This document shows, piece after piece, positions 1-7,348 of a stretch of 64,000 nt of DNA. Under the pieces are notes generated by a model. The model saw only the letters and a program-made list of their open reading frames with translations, did no database searches and was not told the DNA's origin. The stretch is taken from positions 1,612,001-1,676,000 of the forward strand of contig CAVUMX010000001.1 in NCBI GenBank assembly GCA_963742725.1, read 5' to 3'. Origin of the DNA: CAVVAL01 sp963742725 (lineage in GTDB: Bacteria; Actinomycetota; Actinomycetes; Mycobacteriales; Cryptosporangiaceae). The translations under genes were made by a program, and so were the position numbers. Each line of letters starts with the position of its first letter. Within the stretch, counting starts at the first letter, position 1.

Positions 1-1026
1 ATCGGCGAGCACACCGACTACAACGACGGGTTCTGCCTGCCGTACGCGCTGCCGCACTCGGTCACGGTCACCGCTCGGGTGGGCCCGCCCGGGCGGTGGC
101 GGGTGACCTCGCGCGGCGAGACCGTCGAGTTCACCGCCGCCGACCGGGTGAACGGCTGGGCGGCGTACCCGGCCGGGGTGGTGTGGGTACTGCGCGAGGC
201 CGGCCACGACGTGCCCGGCGCCGAGCTGGTCATCGAGTCGGACGTCCCGGTCGGCGCCGGCCTGTCGTCGTCCGCCGCGCTGGAATGTGCGGTACTCCGG
301 GCTCTGCACGACCTCGGCGGGCTCGACATCACGCCGGCCGGGCAGGCCCGGCTGGCGCAGCGCGCCGAGAACGACTACGTCGGGATGCCGTGCGGGATCA
401 TGGACCAGTCCGCGTCGATGCTGTGCGAGGACGGGCACGCGCTCTTCTTCGACACGCGGTCCGGCGAGGTCGAGCAGGTGCCGTTCGACGTGGCGGCGCA
501 CGGGCTGGCGATGCTCGTCGTCGACACCCGGGCACCGCACGCGCTGGTCGACGGCGAGTACGCGGCGCGGCGGGCGAGCTGCGAGCGGGCCGCGAAGCTG
601 CTCGGCGTGCCGGCGCTGCGGGACGCTTCCCTGGACGACGTGTCGCGACTCGACGGCGAAGTCGCCCGGCGGGCCCGGCACATCATCACCGAGAACGCGC
701 GGGTACTCGACACCGTCGCCCTGCTCAAGGCCGGTGACCTGCGCGCCATCGGCCCGCTGCTCACCGCGTCGCACGCCTCGCTCCGGGACGACTTCGAGGT
801 GACGGTCCCGGAGCTCGACGTCGCGGTCGACGCCGCCCTGGCCGGCGGCGCGTACGGCGCCCGGATGACCGGCGGCGGCTTCGGCGGCTGCGTGATCGCC
901 CTGGTGGACGCCTCGGCGGCGGACAAGGTGGGGCGCACCGTCGCCGGCGCGTTCGCCGCGGCGGGCTTCGGCGCACCGGTCCACTTCACGGCTGCCCCAT
1001 CTCCAGGCGCGCGCCGCCTCGCCTGA
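1..1026 (+). CDS. galK: Galactokinase, 5' end cut off by the window edge
   Basis: Phosphorylates galactose at C1 with ATP, the entry step of the Leloir pathway. The first codons in the window spell the galactokinase signature IGEHTDYNDG, so only roughly 35-40 N-terminal residues are missing from a family of about 380-390 residues; 341 residues are present. The GHMP-kinase motif PVGAGLSSSAALE follows (bases 247-285), then CGIMDQ at about 391-408, whose Asp is the family's catalytic base, and near the C-terminus the glycine-rich GGGFGGCVIAL. An alpha/beta hydrolase starts 15 bases downstream on the same strand, so the two may be co-transcribed. Identification is secure from the motifs; regulation cannot be judged because the promoter lies outside the window. 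Confidence 0.96.
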   Translation: MGEHTDYNDGFCLPYALPHSVTVTARVGPPGRWRVTSRGETVEFTAADRVNGWAAYPAGVVWVLREAGHDVPGAELVIESDVPVGAGLSSSAALECAVLRALHDLGGLDITPAGQARLAQRAENDYVGMPCGIMDQSASMLCEDGHALFFDTRSGEVEQVPFDVAAHGLAMLVVDTRAPHALVDGEYAARRASCERAAKLLGVPALRDASLDDVSRLDGEVARRARHIITENARVLDTVALLKAGDLRAIGPLLTASHASLRDDFEVTVPELDVAVDAALAGGAYGARMTGGGFGGCVIALVDASAADKVGRTVAGAFAAAGFGAPVHFTAAPSPGARRLA

Positions 1027-1041
1027 CATAAGGTCGCGACT

Positions 1042-1842
1042 GTGCGCGACTCACACGTACCCGTTGACGACGGCGTCCGGCTGCACATTCGTGAGGCCGA
1101 CGGCGCCGGCCGGCCGTTCCTGCTCGTGCACGGCCTGGCATCGAACGCCCGCACCTGGGACGGCGTCGCGCACCACCTCGCCGAAGCGGGCCACCGGGTA
1201 GTGGCGGTCGACCTGCGCGGCCACGGCGAATCGGACGCGCCCGGCACCGGGTACGACACGCTGACGGCAGCCGCCGACGTGGCGGTCATCGCCAAGGAAC
1301 TCGGCCACCCGGTGATCGCCGGCCAGTCCTGGGGCGGCAACGTGGTGCTCCAGCTCGCCGCCGATCATCCGGACCTGCCGCACGCCATCACCATGGTGGA
1401 CGGCGGCTGGATCCACCTGGCCGACTCGTTCCCGTCCTGGGAGGACTGCGCGAAGCGGCTGGCACCGCCCAACTTCGCGGGCATGCAGGCTGCCGCGCTC
1501 GAAGCACGGTTCCGGCGGGCACACCCCGACTGGCCGGAGACCGGCATCGCCGGCACGCTCGGCAACTTCCGGATCGACCCGGACGGCAGCTCACGGCCCC
1601 GGCTGACCAGGGAACGGCACATGTCGATCCTGCGGTCACTGTGGGAGCACCGTCCGCGGGCGCTGTACCCGCTGGTCACGGCGCCGGTGCTGCTGGTTCC
1701 GGCGGGCCGGGCCACGCCGGCCGTCGAGGAAGCGGCCGGCGCGCTCAGGCACGCGACCGTCCACGCGTACGGGGACGCGGACCACGACGTCCACGCGCAG
1801 CATCCGGACCAGATCGCCCACGACCTCCTGGAGCTGGCATGA
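1042..1842 (+). CDS. Alpha/beta-fold hydrolase
   Basis: A 266-residue soluble hydrolase of the alpha/beta fold. Visible are the oxyanion-loop motif LLVHGLAS at about residues 27-34, the DLRGHGES stretch typical of this superfamily at 57-64, and the nucleophile elbow GQSWGG with Ser96. The catalytic His is probably His248 or His251 in DADHDVHAQHP near the C-terminus. GTG start at 1042 directly after galK; its stop overlaps the ATG of the next gene as ATGA, suggesting translational coupling. Substrate cannot be told from sequence; esterase, lipase or haloperoxidase-type labels would all be guesses. Confidence 0.85.
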   Translation: MRDSHVPVDDGVRLHIREADGAGRPFLLVHGLASNARTWDGVAHHLAEAGHRVVAVDLRGHGESDAPGTGYDTLTAAADVAVIAKELGHPVIAGQSWGGNVVLQLAADHPDLPHAITMVDGGWIHLADSFPSWEDCAKRLAPPNFAGMQAAALEARFRRAHPDWPETGIAGTLGNFRIDPDGSSRPRLTRERHMSILRSLWEHRPRALYPLVTAPVLLVPAGRATPAVEEAAGALRHATVHAYGDADHDVHAQHPDQIAHDLLELA

Positions 1843-3068
1843 CCAGGCTGCTGGTGATCATGGGGTCGGGCGAGACGGCCCCCACGATGATCAAGCCGCA
1901 CCGGGCGCTGTTCGCCCGGACGTCCGGCGACGGGCCAGCGGCGCTCCTCGACACCCCGTACGGGTTCCAGGAGAACGCCGACGACATCTCGACCAGGGCG
2001 CAGGCGTACTTCGCGGCGAGCGTCGGCGAACGCATCGACGTGGTGTCGTGGCGGCAGGCGCCGGAACCGGGGCTCGCGCAGGAGCAGGCCGTGGCCATGC
2101 TGCGCGCCGCCCGCTGGATCTTCGCCGGCCCGGGCAGCCCGACGTACGCGCTGCGGCACTGGCGCGGGACACCCGTCCCGGACCTGCTGCGGCAAACCCT
2201 CACCGACGGCGGCACCGTGGTGTTCGCGAGCGCGGCGGCGCTCACCCTCGGCAGCCACACGATCCCCGTGTACGAGATCTACAAGGCCGGCGACGACCCG
2301 TTCTGGGAGCCGGGGCTCAACCTGGTCGAAGCCGTGACGGGACTCCCGGCCGTGGTGATCCCGCATTACGACAACGCCGAGGGCGGGCACCACGACACCC
2401 GGTACTGCTACCTCGGCGAACGCCGGCTCACGATGCTGGAGCGCGAGCTGCCGGACGAGTCGTTCGTGCTGGGGGTGGACGAGCACACCGGCTGCGTGCT
2501 CGACCTGGACACCCGGACGGCGACGGTGCTCGGCAACAGTGCGGTGACCGTCCGCAAGAAGGGGCATTCGAGGGTTTTCCCGACCGGTGCGGTGCTGACG
2601 TTCGAGGAGCTGGCCGGCGCCGCGGACGCGACCGCACCACCGCCACCGCCAGAACCCGCACGGGCCCGGCCGGACATCCCCTCGCTGCCGACGGAGGCCG
2701 ACCGGCTCGACGCCGAGTTCGCGCAGGCCCTCTCCGCGCGCGACCCGGACGGATGTGTCTCCGCCGTCCTGGCGATGGAGCAGACGCTGGTCGACTGGGC
2801 CACCGACACGTTCGCCCCGGAGGAAGGCGCGCACGCGAGGTCCGTCCTGCGCGGGATGGTCGTGCGGCTGGGCGAGCTGGCGGCGGCGGGGGCGCGAGAT
2901 CCGCGGCAGGTCGTCGGTCCGTACGTGGAAGCGCTCTTGGAACTGCGGGCGGCGGCGCGAGACGCCCGGGACTTCGCCACATCGGACCTGGTACGCGACC
3001 GGCTCGTCGCCGCGGGCATCGAGGTGCACGACACCCCGGACGGCGTTCGGTGGGAGCTACCGGGCTGA
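1839..3068 (+). CDS. Peptidase-S51-like domain fused to a cysteinyl-tRNA-synthetase-like C-terminal domain
   Basis: 409 residues, starting at the ATG that overlaps the upstream stop. The first about 250 residues look like the peptidase S51/cyanophycinase class I glutamine-amidotransferase-like fold: MGSGETAPT at the start, GPGSPTYAL near residue 90, and FASAAALTLG where the family has its nucleophile Ser. After a Pro/Ala linker (about residues 265-285) the last about 120 residues resemble the DALR/anticodon-side tail of cysteinyl-tRNA synthetase, with VVGPYVEALLELRAAARDA, a DFATSDLVRDRL segment and the ending EVHDTPDGVRWEL. No Rossmann catalytic core or HIGH/KMSKS motif is present, so it cannot charge tRNA. 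The function of the combined protein is unknown to me; the fusion assignment is by eye. Its last 12 bases overlap the convergent DoxX gene. Confidence 0.75.
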   Translation: MTRLLVIMGSGETAPTMIKPHRALFARTSGDGPAALLDTPYGFQENADDISTRAQAYFAASVGERIDVVSWRQAPEPGLAQEQAVAMLRAARWIFAGPGSPTYALRHWRGTPVPDLLRQTLTDGGTVVFASAAALTLGSHTIPVYEIYKAGDDPFWEPGLNLVEAVTGLPAVVIPHYDNAEGGHHDTRYCYLGERRLTMLERELPDESFVLGVDEHTGCVLDLDTRTATVLGNSAVTVRKKGHSRVFPTGAVLTFEELAGAADATAPPPPPEPARARPDIPSLPTEADRLDAEFAQALSARDPDGCVSAVLAMEQTLVDWATDTFAPEEGAHARSVLRGMVVRLGELAAAGARDPRQVVGPYVEALLELRAAARDARDFATSDLVRDRLVAAGIEVHDTPDGVRWELPG

Positions 3069-3506
3069 GCTGATCACGTCGGCGCCGTGCGGGACAGGGT
3101 CCTCGTCGCTGCGGCGACGGGCCAGCAATCCGTCCAGGCTGAGGGGGCCGGCGCCGACCGCGAGGATACCGAGCCCGGCGGCCACGTAGAGGACGGCGAG
3201 TTCGCCGGTGAGGCCAGCATCGCTGACCAGCGGATACCGCGCGTGGACGATGGCCCACACGACGGCCATGTGCCCGGCGAGCACGGCACCCGCGACCCGT
3301 GTGAACAGGCCGGCGAGCACCAGAACGGCGACACCGCATTCGACGAGGATCGTCGCGCTGGCGACCGCTTCGGGCAGCGGCATCCCGAGTTCGCGCACCG
3401 TGACGGCGAAGTCCTCGGGCTCGCGGATCTTCTGCCAGGCGTGGAGGGCTAGGAGGCCGCCGACGATGAGCCGGCACGCGAACAGGCCATAAGGGGTAAA
3501 CCGCAT
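3057..3506 (-). CDS. DoxX-family membrane protein
   Basis: 149 residues with four predicted membrane segments: roughly residues 6-22, 48-68, 74-90 and 103-120. The start MRFTPYGLFACRLIVGGLLA and the following HAWQKI are typical of small actinobacterial DoxX/DoxD proteins, which are inner-membrane proteins linked in other organisms to redox or thiol homeostasis; the role here is not known. ATG at 3506 chosen because the hydrophobic start segment begins there. Convergent with, and overlapping by 12 bases, the S51-like gene. Confidence 0.8.
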   Translation of the reverse strand: MRFTPYGLFACRLIVGGLLALHAWQKIREPEDFAVTVRELGMPLPEAVASATILVECGVAVLVLAGLFTRVAGAVLAGHMAVVWAIVHARYPLVSDAGLTGELAVLYVAAGLGILAVGAGPLSLDGLLARRRSDEDPVPHGADVISSAR

Positions 3507-3546
3507 ACCCGGGAGGCTAGAGCGCGCGGAAGCGCTCTCACAGCAC

Positions 3547-3592
3547 TTTGGGCGATCTTTCTGGCCCGAAAGCGCCAGAAAGATCGCCCAAA
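3547..3592 (-). terminator. Strong hairpin after icd
   Basis: A perfect 19-bp inverted repeat (3547-3565 with 3574-3592) with an 8-nt loop, starting 7 bases after the icd stop on the minus strand. No U-run follows on either strand, which is common for actinobacterial terminators. It separates icd from the DoxX gene. Confidence 0.75.
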
Positions 3593-3598
3593 CAGGTC

Positions 3599-4813
3599 TT
3601 AGGCCAGTGCCTTCTGCAGGTTCACGTCGAGCGCCGAGAGGAACTCCTCGGTGGTGAGCCAGCCCTGGTCCGGGCCGACGAGCAGCGCCAGGTCCTTCGT
3701 CATCTGGCCGCCTTCGACGGTCGAGACGCAGACCTTCTCCAGCGCGTCGGCGAAGCCGATCAGCTCGGCGTTGCCGTCCAGCTTGCCGCGGTGCGCGAGG
3801 CCACGCGTCCAGGCGAAGATCGACGCGATCGGGTTGGTCGACGTCGGCTTGCCCTGCTGGTGCTGGCGGTAGTGCCGGGTAACGGTGCCGTGGGCGGCCT
3901 CGGCCTCGACGGTCTTGCCGTCCGGGGTCATGAGGACGGACGTCATGAGGCCCAGCGAACCGAAGCCCTGCGCCACGATGTCGGACTGGACGTCGCCGTC
4001 GTAGTTCTTGCAGGCCCAGACGTAGCCGCCCTCCCACTTGAGCGCGGCGGCGACCATGTCGTCGATGAGCCGGTGCTCGTACGTGAGGCCCTTGGCGTCG
4101 AACTCGGCCTTGAACTCCGCGTCGAAGATCTCCTGGAAGAGGTCCTTGAAGCGGCCGTCGTAGGCCTTGAGGATCGTGTTCTTGGTCGACATGTAGACCG
4201 GGTAGTCCCGGGCCAGGCCGTACCGGAACGAGGCGCGCGCGAAGTCGCGGATCGAGGAGTCGAGGTTGTACATCGACATCGCGACGCCGCCACCGGGGAA
4301 GTCGAACACGTTGAACTCGAGCGGCTCGGACCCGTCCTTCGGCGTGAAGGTCATGGTCAGCGTGCCCTCGCCGGGGACGACGAAGTCAGTGGCGCGGTAC
4401 TGGTCACCGAAGGCGTGACGGCCGACGACGATCGGCTTGGTCCAGCCGGGGACGAGCCGCGGGATGTTGCCCATGATGATCGGTTCGCGGAAGATCACGC
4501 CGCCGAGGATGTTACGGATCGTCCCGTTCGGCGAGCGGTACATCCTCTTCAGGCCGAACTCCTCGACCCGCGCCTCGTCCGGCGTGATCGTGGCGCACTT
4601 GACGCCGACGCCGTGGCGCTGGATCGCGTTCGCCGCGTCGACCGTCACCTGGTCGTCGGTGGCGTCACGGTGCTCGATGCCGAGGTCGTAGTACTCGAGC
4701 GGCACGTCCACGTACGGCAGGATCAGCTGGTCCTTGATGAACTTCCAGATGATCCGGGTCATCTCGTCGCCGTCGAGTTCGACGACCGGGTTCGTCACCT
4801 TGATCTTGGCCAT
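3599..4813 (-). CDS. icd: NADP-dependent isocitrate dehydrogenase, dimeric type
   Basis: 404 residues. Converts isocitrate to 2-oxoglutarate and CO2 with NADP in the TCA cycle. The sequence is of the dimeric, eukaryote-like subfamily: start MAKIKVTNPVVELDGDEMTR, the substrate loop with NGTIRNILGG, the segment SSIRDFARASFRYGLAR, and the isocitrate/isopropylmalate dehydrogenase signature beginning NYDGDVQSDIVAQGFGSLG. Length matches the subfamily. ATG at 4813 follows a GAGAGGAGA ribosome-binding site. Streptomyces use a monomeric enzyme instead, so this type is mildly informative for taxonomy. Divergent from bioA; a strong hairpin lies just downstream. Confidence 0.96.
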   Translation of the reverse strand: MAKIKVTNPVVELDGDEMTRIIWKFIKDQLILPYVDVPLEYYDLGIEHRDATDDQVTVDAANAIQRHGVGVKCATITPDEARVEEFGLKRMYRSPNGTIRNILGGVIFREPIIMGNIPRLVPGWTKPIVVGRHAFGDQYRATDFVVPGEGTLTMTFTPKDGSEPLEFNVFDFPGGGVAMSMYNLDSSIRDFARASFRYGLARDYPVYMSTKNTILKAYDGRFKDLFQEIFDAEFKAEFDAKGLTYEHRLIDDMVAAALKWEGGYVWACKNYDGDVQSDIVAQGFGSLGLMTSVLMTPDGKTVEAEAAHGTVTRHYRQHQQGKPTSTNPIASIFAWTRGLAHRGKLDGNAELIGFADALEKVCVSTVEGGQMTKDLALLVGPDQGWLTTEEFLSALDVNLQKALA

Positions 4814-4931
4814 GCGGCGCAGGTCTCCTCTCGGGGAGTGGTTCGCGGGCCGGACACGCTGGGGCCTCGCTGAAGTAGTACGAGCATACTGTTGCCTGCC
4901 CCGCCCAGGCCAATCTACGTGGAGGTCACCC

Positions 4932-6158
4932 GTGCTGCACGAACTGGATAGGGCCCATGTGTGGCACCCGTACGCGCCGGCCGGGGCGCCCGCGCTGGAG
5001 GTCGCCAGCGCGTCCGGAGTCCGGATCACGCTGGCGGACGGGCGCGAGCTGATCGACGCGATGGCGTCCTGGTGGTCGATGATCCACGGGTACCGCGTGC
5101 CCGAGTTGGACGCGGCCGTCCAGGACCAGCTCGGACGGATGGCGCACGTCATGTTCGGCGGCCTCACCCACGCACCCGCCGTCGACCTGGCCAAGCTGCT
5201 CGTCGACCTCACCGGGCTGGACCGGGTGTTCTTCGCCGACTCCGGATCGGTGTCCGTCGAGGTGGCGCTGAAGATGGCCGTGCAGTACCAGGCGGCGGCC
5301 GGGCGTCCCTCGCGGTCGCGGATGCTGACGATCCGGGGCGGGTACCACGGCGACACGAGCGGGGCCATGGCCGTGTGCGACCCCGTGACCGGCATGCACC
5401 ACCTGTTCCGGCACCTGCTGCCGCAGCACGTGTTCGTCCAAGGTTTTGATCTGGCGCCGATGCGCGACGCGCTGTCCCTGCATTCGGACGAGATCGCCGC
5501 AGTGATCCTGGAGCCGATCGTCCAGGGGGCGGGCGGGATGCGGTTCTACCCGCCTGAGTACCTGGCCGGCGTCCGCGCGCTGTGCGACGAGTACGGGGTC
5601 CTGCTGATCTGCGACGAGATCGCCACCGGCTTCGGCCGTACCGGTCGCCTGTTCGCCAGCGAATGGGCCGGCGTGCGACCGGACATCATGTGCCTCGGCA
5701 AGGCCATGACCGGCGGGTACATGACGATGGCCGCCACCCTCTGCACGGACGAGGTCGCGACGACGATCTGCGCGGGCGAAGGCGGCGCGTTCATGCACGG
5801 GCCGACGTTCATGGCGAACCCGCTCGCGGCCGCCGTCTCGCTCGCCAGCATCCGGCTGCTGCTCAGCCGCGACTGGCAGGCGGAAGTGGCCGGGCTGGAA
5901 GCGGGGCTCATCTCTGGCCTTGAGCCGGCGCGCGGGCTGCCCGGTGTCAAGGACGTGCGCGTGCTCGGCGCGATCGGCGTCATCGAGATGGCCGAACCGG
6001 TCGACATGGTGGCGGTGACTGCGCAGGTCGTGGACGCGGGGGTGTGGCTCCGTCCGTTCGGGCGCCTGCTGTACACGATGCCGCCGTACGTCACGTCCCC
6101 CGACGACCTGGCCCAGATCACCTCAACCATGGTCGCCGTCGCGCGCCGCGCTCCATGA
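4932..6158 (+). CDS. bioA: Adenosylmethionine-8-amino-7-oxononanoate aminotransferase
   Basis: 408-residue PLP aminotransferase that makes 7,8-diaminopelargonate in biotin synthesis using S-adenosylmethionine as amino donor. Follows E. coli BioA closely: start region HVWHPYAPAG, FADSGSVSVEVALKMA (101-116), RGGYHGDTSGAM (135-146), ILEPIVQGAGGMR (192-204), CDEIATGFGRTG with Asp228, and the PLP lysine Lys257 in LGKAMTGG, ending with RPFGRLLYTMPPY. GTG start at 4932 set by GGAGG at 4921-4925. No bioF, bioD or bioB is in the window, so bioA is separated from the rest of the pathway here. Divergent from icd. Confidence 0.96.
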   Translation: MLHELDRAHVWHPYAPAGAPALEVASASGVRITLADGRELIDAMASWWSMIHGYRVPELDAAVQDQLGRMAHVMFGGLTHAPAVDLAKLLVDLTGLDRVFFADSGSVSVEVALKMAVQYQAAAGRPSRSRMLTIRGGYHGDTSGAMAVCDPVTGMHHLFRHLLPQHVFVQGFDLAPMRDALSLHSDEIAAVILEPIVQGAGGMRFYPPEYLAGVRALCDEYGVLLICDEIATGFGRTGRLFASEWAGVRPDIMCLGKAMTGGYMTMAATLCTDEVATTICAGEGGAFMHGPTFMANPLAAAVSLASIRLLLSRDWQAEVAGLEAGLISGLEPARGLPGVKDVRVLGAIGVIEMAEPVDMVAVTAQVVDAGVWLRPFGRLLYTMPPYVTSPDDLAQITSTMVAVARRAP

Positions 6159-6171
6159 TCCCGCCACCCAC

Positions 6172-6236
6172 CGCCGACCTTCGGACTTTTGAGGGTCCAT
6201 GCAGCCCGGAAACCCTCAATAGTCCGAAAGTCGGCG
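6172..6236. repeat. 65-bp dispersed palindromic repeat, family 1, copy 1
   Basis: Arms 6172-6196 and 6212-6236 pair with two mismatches in 25; loop 15 nt. Shares the core CTTCGGACTTTTGAGGGT with copies at 30291, 38001 and 57783. Lies between bioA and the accessory operon, both on the plus strand, so it could act as a terminator for bioA. Confidence 0.85.
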
Positions 6237-6307
6237 AGGTCAACCTGGAGCCGCTAGGGTCGAGTGGGAGCAAACCCGGTCAACCTGACGAGAGAGGCTG
6301 CGACGCG

Positions 6308-6568
6308 ATGTCGGCGATAGAGGAGGTCATCGGCGCGCTGAAAGGCGCGATCGACGAACTCGAAGACGGCTTGGGACACACGCGGGACGCCGGCGAATCA
6401 GCGGAGAAGGGGCTGGGCGCCGCACAGGTGGCCGGCTCCGGCGCGGCGATCGAGGGCTACAACCAGCTCACCGACGAACTCGCGAAGCTGGCCGAGCAAC
6501 TGTCGGCCGCGAAGGACACCTCCGAGACGGCCCTCTCCATCGCCAACGCGATCGCCGAATCAACTTGA
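6308..6568 (+). CDS. Small helical protein of unknown function (DUF6244-like)
   Basis: 86 residues, acidic and helical, with two predicted amphipathic helices (about 3-35 and 45-83). Length, helical content and the pattern EEVIGALKGAIDELEDG resemble small actinobacterial proteins grouped as DUF6244, which look like WXG100/ESX-type proteins but lack the WXG motif; this family match is from memory and unverified. ATG at 6308 follows a purine-rich GAGAGAGG site. First gene of a four-gene same-strand group that has lower GC and less biased codon use than its neighbours, suggesting acquisition by transfer. Confidence 0.7.
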   Translation: MSAIEEVIGALKGAIDELEDGLGHTRDAGESAEKGLGAAQVAGSGAAIEGYNQLTDELAKLAEQLSAAKDTSETALSIANAIAEST

Positions 6569-6619
6569 AGAGGCCCTAGCGGCGGCCGACGTGACCAGGC
6601 GGACACCTCGAAGGCATCG

Positions 6620-6880
6620 CTGCCCTCCAAATGGCGAAAACGCCACAACCGAAAGCGACAGAACCGCACCGAAGCGCGGACACTGATCACGGCCCAGCGC
6701 TCGATCACCTATCGGGCCGCGCAGCTCACTGTGGCCGCGTCTGCCTCACACACTGCGTACAGCACCTTCGCCGAGTACATATCACTGCTACCTAAGACGC
6801 TCACCAATGTAGCTTTCGATGCGGTAACCACGTTGATCGCGTACGTAATCCTACGCAATGAGAGCGGGAAGAAATCATGA
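6620..6880 (+). CDS. Possible small basic membrane protein with a CTG start
   Basis: The frame of the upstream gene stays open after its TGA (6566-6568) for about 103 codons and ends at a TGA that overlaps the ATG of the next gene as ATGA. There is no ATG or GTG early in this frame; the best start is CTG at 6620, five bases after GAAGG (6610-6614), giving 86 residues. The N-terminus is strongly basic (KWRKRHNRKRQNR) and a hydrophobic segment near the end (about residues 60-77) may cross the membrane. Overlap with the next start and codon use like the neighbours favour a real gene; the unusual start codon argues against. It could also be a readthrough extension of the upstream protein. Confidence 0.42.
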   Translation: MPSKWRKRHNRKRQNRTEARTLITAQRSITYRAAQLTVAASASHTAYSTFAEYISLLPKTLTNVAFDAVTTLIAYVILRNESGKKS

Positions 6881-7332
6881 GGATCGGGCAAGATGTCGAA
6901 CAAGTCGTCCGCAGCATTCTTCTGGCCGTTATCGCTGAGGATGCTGACGAACTGAAGACCCAGGTCGACGCACTTGTCGAGCTTCCGGAGCAAAGCTCCG
7001 TGGCAGAAGGAGTCCGGCTGGCCGCGGCCGTATCGATTCACGCGCTTATCGATCTCTTCGAGCGCGTGCCCACCGCGGACGAGATGCGCACTCTGTCTGA
7101 GGACCTCGCGAACGACGAGCCCTGGCTCGACGTGACGTCCACCGAAATCGAAACTCTCCTGCGCGCATTCGTCGAGAAGCGCCAGCCCGACGGGACCTTG
7201 CCGCCAGAACGGGTCGCCGTACTCTCATTCTTCATTACCGCGAGCCTCCTCTCCGCAGGTCACAACGACGACGAGAAGTGGTGGCAGTACCTGGATCGCA
7301 TCGAGGCAGCTATCGAAGCAGCGCCAAACTAG
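6877..7332 (+). CDS. Soluble protein of unknown function sharing a domain with the next gene
   Basis: 151 residues, mostly helical, acidic, no signal peptide. I do not recognise a family. Residues about 70-147 align with residues 228-298 of the membrane protein encoded just downstream: both have E-I/V-x-x-LL-x-A-x-VE, then LP, an Ala/Leu helix and the ending YLDRIEAAIE / YLDRTEEAID. ATG at 6877 overlaps the previous frame's stop. The next gene begins 16 bases after the stop, so the two products are probably made together and may interact through the shared domain. Confidence 0.8.
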   Translation: MRIGQDVEQVVRSILLAVIAEDADELKTQVDALVELPEQSSVAEGVRLAAAVSIHALIDLFERVPTADEMRTLSEDLANDEPWLDVTSTEIETLLRAFVEKRQPDGTLPPERVAVLSFFITASLLSAGHNDDEKWWQYLDRIEAAIEAAPN

Positions 7333-7348
7333 CGAAAGGTGACCCGCT

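Noticed and set aside
3547..3592. Fifth copy of the 65-bp repeat after icd
   Set aside because: It is a 19+8+19 hairpin with a different sequence and loop length; treated as an ordinary terminator.
6631..6795. 54-codon frame starting ATG at 6631
   Set aside because: Ends early with poor codon pattern; the alternative frame that overlaps the next start is the better candidate.
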